Assembly (NCBI GenBank): GCA_963757065.1 | Contig: CAVWQC010000003.1 | Span: forward strand, 1 to 64,000 | DNA length: 64,000 nt | Source of the DNA: PNON01 sp963757065 | Lineage (GTDB): Bacteria > Chloroflexota > Anaerolineae > Anaerolineales > Anaerolineaceae | Direction: 5' to 3' | Part shown: positions 43,367 through 52,595 of the stretch, in pieces | Position numbering within the stretch: the first letter of the stretch is position 1 | Layout of the letters: each line of letters opens with the position of its first letter | Translations under genes and position numbers: made by a program | The notes under the pieces: model-generated | What the model was told of the DNA's origin: nothing | What the model saw: the letters and a program-made list of their open reading frames with translations, nothing else | The model's database searches: none

Positions 43367-43827
43367 ACAAGAATAATATTCCCCTGGATTACAGCAACGG
43401 AGTAATGTTTGAACTGGAAAAAGCTTTCTGGGACGAAAGAGGAAAAGGTGCCCGTTTCAGAATGATGAACGTGGGAAAGGAATTTTACAAAAATAATGTA
43501 TTACCACTAATCAAATCAGCAGAAATCGATAATATTCTTCTCACGATTGGATCATTATTAAAGGAGAAGGGTATTGTCAGCACAGTTACATACAATAGAG
43601 AGGACCGCCTGCTGCGTGTAAGCGTGAAAGGTTGCGTTCATCGCCAGGTTGAAGATCAAATGGTCGCTCATGGCATTGAGCCATTTACCTGTATTCCAGC
43701 CAATATTATCATCATGGCCATTGAAGAAAAGTTGGATCGGCAAGTAGAATTGGCTGAGATAAAAGTTGATGAAGGTGCTTGCCAACTTCTGTTGATCGTT
43801 TTTGAAAAACGCCTAGCTGTAAACTAG
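43363..43827 (+). CDS. conserved protein of unknown function in CoA-transferase operon
   Basis: 154 residues, overlapping the nitroreductase stop by 4 bases (ATGA). I do not recognise the family. Visible features are an N-terminal DYSNGVMFELEKAFWDERGKGARFRMMNVGKEFYKNNVLP, an alpha/beta pattern, and two conserved-looking Cys in KGCVHRQVEDQMVAHGIEPFTCIPANIIIMAIEEKLDRQVELAEI (about 86-130). A third Cys is in EGACQLLLIVFEKR. The Cys/His pattern is loosely like 4-vinyl reductase/V4R small-molecule binding proteins. Its coupling to the reductase and CoA-transferase genes points to a role in the same pathway. Confidence 0.5.
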   Translation: MNKNNIPLDYSNGVMFELEKAFWDERGKGARFRMMNVGKEFYKNNVLPLIKSAEIDNILLTIGSLLKEKGIVSTVTYNREDRLLRVSVKGCVHRQVEDQMVAHGIEPFTCIPANIIIMAIEEKLDRQVELAEIKVDEGACQLLLIVFEKRLAVN

Positions 43828-43835
43828 GAGGTGAT

Positions 43836-44735
43836 ATGTCTAAAGTCACCTCTCTTGCTGAAGCTGTAAAGACAATCCCAAATGGCTCTCATATAGCATT
43901 ATCAGGTTTTGCAATCACCCGCTGTGCGATGGCATTTGCCCGCGAGGTAATCCGCCAGGGAATAAAAGACCTTACAATTTCTCAGTGTGTTGGCGCTATG
44001 GATGCTGACCTTCTGGTTGGGGCTGGAGCTGCTAAACGATTAATCTATGGTGGAGGCTCACTTGACCGATTTGGCAGGTTGGCCTGCGTTAACCGGGGTA
44101 TCGAGGATGGCTCTTTGGCTGCAGAGGAATACAGCAGCTTGTCAGTCGCTTTCCGCTATTTGGCTGGGTCCCTGGGTCTGCCCTTTATTCCGATAAGGTC
44201 ATTACAGGGTTCAGACCTCTTGAACAGAATTAATGAACGTTCCAGTTCTGATGTGGCGTATGTAAATGATCCTTTCTCGGGTGAACGGTGGCTCTCACTT
44301 AAGCCATTATTACCCGATGTGGCGATCGTTCAAGTGCAAATTGCAGATGAAAATGGTAATGCCTGGATCATGGGGCCACGATGGGATAACGTCGAACAGG
44401 TAAAAGCCAGCAAGCGGACTATTGTGATCACCGAACACATAGTCCCTGCTGATTTTATCCGTCGGGAGCCTGAGCGGACGGTTATACCCGGGTTACAGGT
44501 TTCCCATGTTGTTGAGCAGCCATTTTCGGCTCATCCGACCTCTGTTTATTCTGAGTACGATTATGATTCGGGAATGATAGAAAAGTATGTCGACGCATCT
44601 GTCTCCCACGAAGCCTTTTCTGCGTTTGTAAAGGAATATATTATTAATACCAAAGACGAGTGGGAATATCTGAATAAAGTCGGGGGTATTCAACATTTGA
44701 ACAGCTTTCGAGCTGACCCGATCCTGGGATATTAA
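43836..44735 (+). CDS. family I CoA-transferase alpha subunit (GctA-like)
   Basis: 299 residues. The start SLAEAVKTIPNGSHIALSGFAITRCAMAFAREVIRQGIKDLTI resembles glutaconate CoA-transferase subunit A and 3-oxoacid CoA-transferase alpha. Other landmarks are GAGAAKRLIYGGGSLDRFGR, EEYSSLSVAFRYLAGSLGLPFIPIRSLQGSDLL and DENGNAWIMGPRWDNVEQVKASKRTIVITEHIVP. It forms an (alpha-beta)2 enzyme with the next gene that moves CoA from acetyl- or succinyl-CoA to a carboxylic acid. AGGAGG sits 6 bases before the start. Confidence 0.88.
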   Translation: MSKVTSLAEAVKTIPNGSHIALSGFAITRCAMAFAREVIRQGIKDLTISQCVGAMDADLLVGAGAAKRLIYGGGSLDRFGRLACVNRGIEDGSLAAEEYSSLSVAFRYLAGSLGLPFIPIRSLQGSDLLNRINERSSSDVAYVNDPFSGERWLSLKPLLPDVAIVQVQIADENGNAWIMGPRWDNVEQVKASKRTIVITEHIVPADFIRREPERTVIPGLQVSHVVEQPFSAHPTSVYSEYDYDSGMIEKYVDASVSHEAFSAFVKEYIINTKDEWEYLNKVGGIQHLNSFRADPILGY

Positions 44736-44750
44736 GGAGAAAGAAAAGCA

Positions 44751-45515
44751 ATGATTCTTGATTATTCACCTTCAGAATTAATGGCTGTTTCGGGCGCTCG
44801 GGAGCTACAGGATCACCAGGTCGTAGCAGTAGGATTGGGATTACCCGTGGTTGCATCTTTCCTGGCTAAACAAACACACGCACCTAACATGACTATGCTT
44901 TTTGAATTGGGAGTGATTGACCCTGAACCCGTTGATTGCGGTGTAGGTTTGGCTGATCCTCGAGTTTGGTATCGGGCAAGTGTATTAAGCAGTTTTGTGG
45001 ATATTTTGGGAACAGTTCTACATAAAGGGTTGGTTGATGTTGGTTTTTTGGGCGGACTCGAAACAGACCAGTACGGAAATCTCAATACAACCCTGTTGGG
45101 TGATTCACACGGCACATTCAGACATATGGTGGGAAGCGGTGGTGCCAATGATATAGCTTCTTGTGCAAAGAGTACTGTGATCATCATGCGGCATGAAGCA
45201 CGAAAACTCAAGAAGAGTATATCGTTTAATACCAGCCCCGGTTACTTGAGCGGTGGCAACAGCCGCGAACAAGCTGGTTTACGGGGAGGTCCAAAGCGTG
45301 TGATCACGGATAAAGCGATCTTCGGGTTCCATCCTGAGACTAAACAGATGATGCTGTTATCAATTCATCCTGGTAACACAAAGGAAGATGTATTAAATAC
45401 AATGGGTTTTGTACCAGCTTTACCGGAAAACATTCCTTTCACTGAACCGCCAACCCAGGAGCAGTTACGATTGATCCGTGAAGTAATTGATCCGAAGCAT
45501 ATGTATATGGGATAG
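44751..45515 (+). CDS. family I CoA-transferase beta subunit (GctB-like)
   Basis: 254 residues. The predicted catalytic Glu that forms the glutamyl-CoA thioester is E52 in MTMLFELGVIDPEPV, matching the position of the active-site Glu in GctB-type subunits. VGLGLPVVASFLA, GFLGGLETDQYGNLNTTLLG and GSGGANDIASCA (the SGG-x-ND loop) are also family marks. It follows the alpha subunit after 15 bases. The ferredoxin 37 bases downstream and the reductase upstream suggest reductive metabolism of the CoA ester. Confidence 0.88.
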   Translation: MILDYSPSELMAVSGARELQDHQVVAVGLGLPVVASFLAKQTHAPNMTMLFELGVIDPEPVDCGVGLADPRVWYRASVLSSFVDILGTVLHKGLVDVGFLGGLETDQYGNLNTTLLGDSHGTFRHMVGSGGANDIASCAKSTVIIMRHEARKLKKSISFNTSPGYLSGGNSREQAGLRGGPKRVITDKAIFGFHPETKQMMLLSIHPGNTKEDVLNTMGFVPALPENIPFTEPPTQEQLRLIREVIDPKHMYMG

Positions 45516-45552
45516 ATTTTATTGGTCTACTTATTAATAAGGAAAATTTAAT

Positions 45553-45735
45553 ATGGGATATGTCGTTACAAGTGAATGTATTTTATGTGGTGCATGTATA
45601 AGTGGATGTGATAATGAGGCAATCACCGAAGGTGATACTCAGGCACATATAAATACAGAAATATGTGTTGAATGTGGTACATGTGAGCGGAATTGCCCTT
45701 CAGGTGCGATCATTTATGAGGAAGACCAGGTTTGA
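45553..45735 (+). CDS. 2[4Fe-4S] ferredoxin
   Basis: A 60-residue clostridial-type ferredoxin with two cluster motifs: CILCGACISGCDNE (C-x2-C-x2-C-x3-C, about 10-20) and CVECGTCERNCPSG (about 39-49). The Pro after the last Cys of motif 1 is replaced by Asp, which may lower the potential or alter stability. Probably carries electrons for the operon's reductase and possibly for the aldehyde oxidoreductase at 29.5-31.2 kb. Confidence 0.92.
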   Translation: MGYVVTSECILCGACISGCDNEAITEGDTQAHINTEICVECGTCERNCPSGAIIYEEDQV

Positions 45736-45798
45736 TAAAAGTACTACTTTTGATTCCAATTAAATAACTAACTGACTATAAGTAAAATTAAAACTTGA

Positions 45799-46593
45799 TT
45801 ATTTGTTTTTGGATATGTTACGAGTAATCATCCCGGAAAGTGCTGCTGATCCAACTTCACTAGTGATTAAATTGCCTAATTTCCTAATCGAATCCCCCAA
45901 CGCAACCATGCGATCACGAGGGAGCCTATACGCGGGAGCAATAATGGCAATTGCTGCGATCGGATAACCATCTTCCGAAAGAATCGGTGCTGCAACCGCG
46001 TTAATCTCTTCATTGAATTCACCTTCGGATATTGCGAATCCCCTACGACGCGATTCACGTATATCCATCATCAGGTTTTCTAAGGACATGGTTGTTTTTT
46101 CTGAATACTTGGATAAATTTGAATTTAATACACTTAGAACCTGATCATCTGGAAGATAAGCAAGGATTATTTTACCGGAGGCTGTATTGAATGCAGGAAG
46201 GCTTGGCCCCGGTTCAGGAGCGAGGGTTAAATGTTGTTTGCTCTCAACAACCTGCAGGTGAAAAATTCTATCACCATCAAGAACCGCCATGTTTGTTGTC
46301 TCACCACATTCTTCAGATAACCGCTGAAGATATGGTAATACCCAATGCTGATCAAAATCCTTATAAGCCCGTAACGCTAAATCCAGAATTCGAAACCCCA
46401 ATTTATATGTTCCAGTGTCAGAGTCTATAAGCAGAAATCCCTTGGAAACGAGGGTAACGAGCAACCTGTAGACGGTACTCTTATTAATGCCTATTCCACT
46501 AGAGATTTCAGTAAGGGACAATAAAGGTTTCTCGCGTGAGAAACACAGGAGAATGTCGAGCGCTCGATCTAATGTACGAACAGTTTCAGGCAT
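45799..46593 (-). CDS. IclR-family regulator 3
   Basis: 264 residues, complete: winged helix-turn-helix (TLDRALDILLCFSREKPLLSLTEISSGIGINKSTVYRLLVTLVSKGFLLI, about 5-55) and effector domain (LPAFNTASGKIILAYLP; AISEGEFNEEINAVAAPILSEDGYPIAAIAIIAPAYRLPRD). It resembles IclR 2 closely in layout (NAVAAPIL, PIAAIA, PAYRLP). Convergent with the ferredoxin operon and upstream of the sugar-isomerase run. No TGAAAC operator lies in its own upstream region. Confidence 0.92.
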   Translation of the reverse strand: MPETVRTLDRALDILLCFSREKPLLSLTEISSGIGINKSTVYRLLVTLVSKGFLLIDSDTGTYKLGFRILDLALRAYKDFDQHWVLPYLQRLSEECGETTNMAVLDGDRIFHLQVVESKQHLTLAPEPGPSLPAFNTASGKIILAYLPDDQVLSVLNSNLSKYSEKTTMSLENLMMDIRESRRRGFAISEGEFNEEINAVAAPILSEDGYPIAAIAIIAPAYRLPRDRMVALGDSIRKLGNLITSEVGSAALSGMITRNISKNK

Positions 46594-46680
46594 GGGGAAT
46601 CTCTACCTTGTAAATATATAAAATATAGCAGTGAAGGATTGATTTTAAGAAGATTTGAATGCATTGTGTATTATATAAAT

Positions 46681-47599
46681 TTAGTAGTCTCTATGCAAAT
46701 TATAAATATCAGTATGCATTAATTCATTCAGTAATCCTAACATTTTTACATCGTGCATCGCCTGTCTTGCAGCTAATCTCGGATCGCTCTTTAGAACTTG
46801 CCGGTAATAATTAAAGGATTCAAATTCTACGGTAAGAAAACCTGAGTAACCGATTTCATCCAGATTGAAATTTTGAATTCATTCCAGGGAACTTCTCCTT
46901 CACCCAATAATGGGAATTGAAAAGTCTCTCCGGGAAGTCCGCCCGGTCTGCCTACAGCATCCTTAAGGTGGCAATGGACGATCTTGTCACCCAACTGTTT
47001 TATGACCCAACCGGTGTCATTTTGATAAAGGATCCCATGAGAAGGATCAAAATTTACCCTCAGATTCGGCGAATCAAATCTTCGGAATAACTCCATCAAG
47101 GTGTAATAATCATGCACCAGATGGCCAAAGACCGGCTCAACCGCCAGAACCACATTTTCCTTTTCTGCAATGGTGATTAACTGGTCAAATGCACTTAATT
47201 ACCAGATCCCAGGCCGAGCCTTCCGATATATCTTTTGTTAGTCTTGGCGCGATCGGATCCCATGGGGCAGGACCGGTAAATAGATTAATTGGAGCTTTAG
47301 AACCTGACCTGCCAATTGCCCGGATAATTTCAACTGTATGTTTGATCCGGTCAGACCAGGTGTTTTTGTTCAGGGTCACATAATCGATCTGAGCCACCCA
47401 TTCGGTGACCTGCAACCCTTCCTTTTCGCCCGCAGTAATCAGGTTCCTACGGTCTTGATCTGATTTTTTCCGCGGATCAAACCACGCCAAAGGCCAGGAA
47501 ATTCCCTGATATCCCTCTTGAGCCAGGATCTGAGTTACTTCCTCTGGACTCAAATCGACTAAAATTTAATCCAGCCAGGAATCCAAGTTTTCGAATCAT
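46681..47599 (-). pseudogene. frameshifted TIM-barrel sugar-phosphate isomerase/epimerase
   Basis: From ATG 47599, overlapping the upstream oxidoreductase stop (ATGA), MIRKLGFLAG changes frame near 47565 to LSPEEVTQILAQEGYQGISWPLAWFDPRKK...NLFTGPAPWDPIAPRL. A second change near 47200 leads to LAVEPVFGHLVHDYYTLMELFRRFDSPNLRVNFDPSHGIL...KIVHCHLKDAVG (metal-ligand Glu, Asp-x-x-His and His of the AP-endonuclease-2-like barrel). A third near 46865 leads to GYSGFLTVEFESFNYYRQVL...HRDY, stop at 46681. Joined length about 305 residues, typical for IolE/IolI-like isomerases and epimerases. Confidence 0.8.
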
Positions 47600-48652
47600 G
47601 TTCCGATCTCGCTTTTTATTAGTGGTGAAAGATCAGGCTCATTCATTTTCACCAGCCTTTTTAATGCGGAGGCGGTATATGCATATTTAATTACTTTAAG
47701 GGTATTTCTAGCATCTTCGGGGTTAACTGTAAAGGAGCTATCACTTCCCAGGCAGTCTACTGCATGAGATGATCCCGCTTCTGACAGAATCAGCCCACCA
47801 GGTATCCGGGGAATGTTCAACGTTAATAGGTACTTGTTGTTGATCCACAAAATAAGTGATCGGGTCAGCAGATTCGATAACGGTATGGATACTGCCTTTT
47901 TCACCCCAGATGGATCGGGTTTCACTCCACTTCTGACCACTTGAAGCATACGTAACATGAATATTTACGATCTTATCGGGATATTGCATGATCAGGCTGG
48001 CTGTATCATCAGCTTTATTAACAGCATCCACCACAAATCTACCCATGGTACATTGGACCGCTTCCGGCATTCCAAACCAATCAATAGCAAGATCAACTAC
48101 ATGAGTTCCACTATCAGCAAGGGCGCCGCCTCCGGCTCTAGCGAATGTCCCTTTCCAATTTTCCGGAACATTCATTCTTGGCAATTCGCTTCCAGCAACA
48201 ATAAGATTTGCCATTACAACCTTACCCAAAGTTCCACTATTAATGATCTCTTTTACTTTTTGGTAAACGGGTAAAAATCTTTCATTCAGGGCGACAAATA
48301 ATCGTTTCCCCGCTTTTGTTGATGCAGCCATCATTTCATCAGCCTCATCCAGGGTAAGGCTGATGGGTTTTTCAAGGATGACATGTTTTCCCGCCAGGAA
48401 AGCCTGCAAGGCTATCGGGTAATGGAGATCATGCGGTAAGCAGATATCCACAATGTCCACATCCTGATTACCAAGCAATAATCGAAAATCTGATTCAATT
48501 TGTTGAAATGAATACTCCGTCGATAGTGTTCGCGCTTGTTCCGGATCCCCTTCGCAAAGTGATACCCTAGATACCAATGGATGATTAAATAATGCATCCA
48601 GATGCACCCTGCCAACCATCCCACAACCAATTAATGCTACATGAAAACCCAT
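47596..48652 (-). pseudogene. frameshifted Gfo/Idh/MocA oxidoreductase 1
   Basis: From 48652: the Rossmann start VALIGCGMVGRVHLDAL, the family motif LEKPISLTLDEADEM (catalytic Lys about 94), GGALADSGTHVVDLAIDWFG (His for catalysis) and INVEHSPDTWWADSV, then a frame change near 47755. The natural end (AVDCLGSDSSFTVNPEDARNTLKVIKYAYTASALKRLVKMNEPDLSPLIKSEIGT) is in another frame to 47596. Joined length about 350 residues. It would oxidise or reduce a sugar or cyclitol with NAD(P). Confidence 0.82.
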
Positions 48653-48669
48653 TTTCGGAACCTATTATC

Positions 48670-49740
48670 CTAAATTTTTACAGATTGTCCTGAACGGGCA
48701 GATTCCTGGGCTGCCAATGTAAATTTCAAAATATCCCGACCTTGCTCCCCTGTGAATAATGGCGGTTCACCTTTGAAGTAAGCATCGATGAAGTGCCTGG
48801 TTGAATTTACGAAGCTTGATTCCCAACCAACTTCCATATCCGAGAAGGTCTTTACCTGCATATCTTTATACATGACCACCGGCGGGACATCCATCATCTT
48901 ACCGTGTCCCCGCGTGACCCAAATCACACCTTTGGTTCCGGTGATTTCTATCCGGTCGTCTTGAGCGTAATGCTTGGTGTCCAGAACCATCTCTGGTGAA
49001 AACACGACCTCCAAAGATCCAACCCGATTTCCAGGAAATTTCCATGAGACGATCGCCGGGGAATCAAGGACTCCAATATTCACCCCTTCATTAATGGGTG
49101 TTGCTCCTATCCAGGCATGGACTTCTTCGGCCATTCCCATGAAAAACCATCCGAGGGAGAACTTATGATGACCATCATCGAATACAAGCGGACCACCGCC
49201 GCATGTTTTCGGATCAAACCGCCATTCCTGTGCTGAAAATGGCACCTGCCATGCATGCGGAGACGTAGCGGCATTACTTTTGATTCTGATCGAAAGAGGT
49301 GTACCAATTTCTCCATCCATAATTAATTGCTTCGCTTTTAATACTGGCGGATAAAAAATAAAGTTTTCAAAAACTTTAAAGATCACCCCGGCCTTCTTGG
49401 TTGCAGAGATCATTTCATCCGCTTGCTCGACGGTGATAGCCATTGGTTTTTGGAGCGAAATATGTTTTCCGGCTGCTGCGGCATCCAGTGTAGCCTGATA
49501 GTGCAGATGGTGGGGAAGTAAAATTTCGACAAGGTCAATTCCCTTCTCTGCCAACAGATCATGGTAATTTGTAAAAACCATATTGGAAGGCACACCCCAG
49601 GCTTCTGCCCGTTGACGTGCGTTTTCAATGTTCACATCACAAACTGCCACCAGCTCGGATTTTTCGTTTTGTAAATACTCGATTGCATGCAAATCAGATA
49701 TACGTCCAGTACCTATGAATCCAACTCGTAGTTTATCCAT
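48670..49740 (-). CDS. Gfo/Idh/MocA oxidoreductase 2
   Basis: 356 residues, intact. N-terminal NAD(P) motif VGFIGTGRISDLHAIEYL (GxGxxS). The family EKP motif appears as LQKPMAITVEQADEM (Gln for Glu; the catalytic Lys is kept, about 100). GGGPLVFDDGHHKFSLGWFFMG contains the catalytic His region. It is much more like oxidoreductase 3 (58739-59815), with the shared GRISDLH, QKPMA, ENFVFYPP/ENFIFYPP and DDRVEI/DDRIEI segments, than its neighbour oxidoreductase 1. Probably a sugar, sugar-acid or cyclitol dehydrogenase in a pathway with the importer at 51.7-55 kb. Confidence 0.9.
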   Translation of the reverse strand: MDKLRVGFIGTGRISDLHAIEYLQNEKSELVAVCDVNIENARQRAEAWGVPSNMVFTNYHDLLAEKGIDLVEILLPHHLHYQATLDAAAAGKHISLQKPMAITVEQADEMISATKKAGVIFKVFENFIFYPPVLKAKQLIMDGEIGTPLSIRIKSNAATSPHAWQVPFSAQEWRFDPKTCGGGPLVFDDGHHKFSLGWFFMGMAEEVHAWIGATPINEGVNIGVLDSPAIVSWKFPGNRVGSLEVVFSPEMVLDTKHYAQDDRIEITGTKGVIWVTRGHGKMMDVPPVVMYKDMQVKTFSDMEVGWESSFVNSTRHFIDAYFKGEPPLFTGEQGRDILKFTLAAQESARSGQSVKI

Positions 49741-49807
49741 TTATATACTCCACCTTGTTATTTGAATAATTGGTTCTATTGAAATTGGGGATGACCTTTA
49801 CTACCTA

Positions 49808-50545
49808 TCACCGAAAACTTAATTTTGCAGTCAAAGATTTTCCAATATCCACAACAATAGTTGCCACCTTTTGCATTTGTTCCAAGGAGAGCCTGCTGGT
49901 TGGCCCGGATACTCCTACGGCTGCAACACACTTACCTCTGTAATCAAAAATTGGTACAGCAATACATCTGACTCCCGGGTTATATTCTTCATCATCAACC
50001 GCATAACCCTGGCTTCTAACAATTTCCAAATGCCGTTCCAAGATTGCCATATCTGTGATCGTTCTCAAGGTAAATGGGGTTAATTCGGAGTTAATTGGCA
50101 CACCAGCAAACCCCAGAAATATTTTCCCTAAAGCTGTGCAATGTAAGGGTGCTAATGTTCCTATCCCTGTCGTTACCCTTAATGCGGATGGAGATTCTTC
50201 CTGATCGATATAGAGAGCCTGCCCCTGTGCAACGATTGCCAAATGAGAACATTCTCCAGTCAGTTCCACCAATTGTTTAAGGTAAATCTTGGCTGTGTCT
50301 CGAAGCGGGGTTCTCATTAATAGCATCCGGCTCAAACGAACTACTGATGGACCAAGTATATATTTGCGGCCATCCTGCTCCCTTTCGGCGAAACCATAAT
50401 TAGCTAAGGTCTGCATCATTCTCGAGATGCTGCCTTTATCCACCCCATATTCGTCAGCCAATTCGGTAATACTTAGGCTTTCTTTTGATTGGGCTAGTTT
50501 TTCGATTATTTGTAATCCCCGCGCCAAACTTTGAACTTCACTCAT
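49808..50545 (-). CDS. IclR-family regulator 4
   Basis: 245 residues, complete. Helix-turn-helix LARGLQIIEKLAQSKESLSITELADEYGVDKGSISRMMQTLANYGFAER (about 6-55), effector domain LHCTALGKIFLGFAG and AVDDEEYNPGVRCIAVPIFDYRGKCVAAVGVSGP. It sits inside the sugar-catabolic minus-strand run and probably controls the divergent promoters at 54.99-55.42 kb. The sequence ATACTATTA occurs both upstream of this gene (50564-50572) and in that intergenic region, a possible operator core. Confidence 0.9.
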   Translation of the reverse strand: MSEVQSLARGLQIIEKLAQSKESLSITELADEYGVDKGSISRMMQTLANYGFAEREQDGRKYILGPSVVRLSRMLLMRTPLRDTAKIYLKQLVELTGECSHLAIVAQGQALYIDQEESPSALRVTTGIGTLAPLHCTALGKIFLGFAGVPINSELTPFTLRTITDMAILERHLEIVRSQGYAVDDEEYNPGVRCIAVPIFDYRGKCVAAVGVSGPTSRLSLEQMQKVATIVVDIGKSLTAKLSFR

Positions 50546-50662
50546 TTCTGCCTCAATTTTCTTATACTATTACGACAAATCATCAGATTCTTACAACTTC
50601 GAAACAATTAATTTATTTCTTCCAATTTCACTATTTATTTTCTTAATTCTAATATATATAAA

Positions 50663-51694
50663 TTATCCTGATTGCTCAAGAAAAGCTTCAACAACTGCTG
50701 CAACATTTACATCAGGTGTTTCAGGTTGAATTTCTTTTGCAGGTCCAAGGATATACCCACCGCCCTTGCTCATATCCCGGCATAAATGCCTTACTTCCTC
50801 TTTGATCTCTGCAGGTGATCCAAACGGGATCATGTTCTGAGATCCTAAACCACCCCAAAAAGTGATCTTATCTCCATATTTTTGTTTGAGGTCATAGGGA
50901 TTATTATTCCTGGCTTCAGGTTGAACGCTCTGGTATACATCCAATCCAATTTCGATCACGTCAGGGAGAATTTTTTCGATGGCACCACAACAATGGGAAA
51001 GAACATATTTTCCCAATTCATGGGTGCGGCGGTATAATTTTTCATAACGGGGTTTAAAGAGTTTGCGCCATCGATCTGCTCCAATTAATACACCTTGCTG
51101 GAAACCCCAATCATCAAAGAACCAGATGCCATCCACGGGTAGTAATAATAACCTCTCCAGGATTTCCAGTTGATGGGCCAGCAATTTATCCAATAATTCT
51201 TCATAGAAATCCAAATTGGCTACGACATCCATTAACACATTTTCAAATCCTCGCAACACCCAGCTTCGTTCAAATAATCCAAATCCATAAGCGGCTACCA
51301 CAAAGCTGTTTTTTTGTTCCTCTATTAATCGCAGTGCATTGGCTTCAAAACCTTCATCAAAAAGATCGCTAACTTTTGGAAATGTATAGCCTTCCAAGCT
51401 TGGTTGAGTTAATGCGGGTTTCTCAAGGGCAAATGGACGCAAATCCAATCGCCATTCACTCCCATAAGCATCAGTGTATTTTTCCAGACCCAGGTCCAAA
51501 TTGATTCCGGTGCTGGGAAGTGGCAATTGGTAGATAGCGTTATCCACCCTGTCCCGCCATGAGTTATTCCCGTAGAACTTATCAAGTCGTTCCTCAATAT
51601 TTGATCCCGGATCAAACATTAAATGGTAGGGAACACGGTCTGTTTCTTCATGATTGATCTGGGCAATCACGCGTTCTTTTTGGGTCATCGACAT
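50663..51694 (-). CDS. uroporphyrinogen decarboxylase (URO-D) family protein in sugar operon
   Basis: 343 residues with a URO-D TIM barrel: MTQKERVIAQINHEETDRVPYHLMFDPG, DGIWFFDDWGFQQGVLIGADRWRKLFKPRYEKLYRRTHELGKYVLSHCCGAIEKILPDVIEIGLDVYQSVQPEA, TFWGGLGSQNMIPFGSPAEIKEEVRHLCRDMSKGGGYILGPA. The HCCG motif and the absent N-terminal Arg pair of true HemE are typical of the corrinoid methyltransferase-like branch (MtaA/CmuA-like). It directly follows a MalFG-type importer (17 bases), so a sugar-linked function such as O-demethylation or epimer-type chemistry is likelier than heme synthesis. Confidence 0.82.
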   Translation of the reverse strand: MSMTQKERVIAQINHEETDRVPYHLMFDPGSNIEERLDKFYGNNSWRDRVDNAIYQLPLPSTGINLDLGLEKYTDAYGSEWRLDLRPFALEKPALTQPSLEGYTFPKVSDLFDEGFEANALRLIEEQKNSFVVAAYGFGLFERSWVLRGFENVLMDVVANLDFYEELLDKLLAHQLEILERLLLLPVDGIWFFDDWGFQQGVLIGADRWRKLFKPRYEKLYRRTHELGKYVLSHCCGAIEKILPDVIEIGLDVYQSVQPEARNNNPYDLKQKYGDKITFWGGLGSQNMIPFGSPAEIKEEVRHLCRDMSKGGGYILGPAKEIQPETPDVNVAAVVEAFLEQSG

Positions 51695-51710
51695 CGTAAA
51701 TCTCCTATGC

Positions 51711-52595
51711 TTACCCTTTAACTGCCCCCATCGTCATTCCTTTAATGAAATAGCGCTGGAAGAAAACGAAAATGATTAAAGTAGGAATGCTTGCTACTAC
51801 TGCCATCGCACCCTGGGCACCATAAGCCACCCTGTACTGCCCCTTCATGGATATCAAACCTACCATAATGGTGCGCATATTATCCGACTGGGTAAATATG
51901 ATCGGGAATAGAAAATCATTCCAGATCCAGGTAAATTGCAGCGTAGCTAATACCGCTAACGCTGGCAGGCTGACTGGCAGCATAATCTTTAACAGCACAT
52001 CCAGTTCACTTGCTCCGTCAATGATGGCAGCTTCACGAATAGCCATGGGAATCGAAGAAAAGAAATTCCGCATGATCAATGTGCAAATTGGTAAACCAAA
52101 TGCAGCATGTGTAATGATCATTGGCCATAGTGTGTCGTATAGTTTGACTTTGTTGTAAAACTTAAAGAGAGGGATGAGGACAATTTGCGGCGGAAAAAAT
52201 AAACCTGCAAGAACAAAGATAAAGAGTAATTCGCTTCCTTTAAAAGGAAGTTTACTAAAAACATAACCCATTAGAACGCCAAGCATAATGGATATGAACG
52301 TTGCCGGAATTGTCACAAGAAAAGAATTGCGCATATAGGTTTGAATATTTGCAACAACCCAAACTTCTTTATAGTTATCAAGGTGAAGCAACTTTGGAAT
52401 CGACCACAATCCATTTTTCGCGATCTCAGCATCCAATTTAAATGAGGTAAGGATGACACCTAAGCCAGGAAGGATATAAATAAAAGCAATTATTGTGATG
52501 ATCACATATAAAAATATCTTTCGATATTTTGCGCCACCGGTTCTGCTCCAACTCTTTGCAGTACGCTGGCTTTCAACAACCACCTTATTAGTCAT
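51711..52595 (-). CDS. carbohydrate ABC permease, MalG type
   Basis: A 294-residue permease with six helices and the cytoplasmic EAA loop EAAIIDGASELDVLLKIMLPVSLPALAVLA (about 188-217). The N-terminal VVESQRTAKSWSRTGGAKYRKIFLYVIITIIAFIYILPGLGVILTSFK is typical of MalG/LacG-type subunits. It overlaps the upstream MalF-type gene by 8 bases. No ATPase gene is nearby, so a shared MsiK/MalK-type ATPase encoded elsewhere is needed. Confidence 0.92.
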   Translation of the reverse strand: MTNKVVVESQRTAKSWSRTGGAKYRKIFLYVIITIIAFIYILPGLGVILTSFKLDAEIAKNGLWSIPKLLHLDNYKEVWVVANIQTYMRNSFLVTIPATFISIMLGVLMGYVFSKLPFKGSELLFIFVLAGLFFPPQIVLIPLFKFYNKVKLYDTLWPMIITHAAFGLPICTLIMRNFFSSIPMAIREAAIIDGASELDVLLKIMLPVSLPALAVLATLQFTWIWNDFLFPIIFTQSDNMRTIMVGLISMKGQYRVAYGAQGAMAVVASIPTLIIFVFFQRYFIKGMTMGAVKG

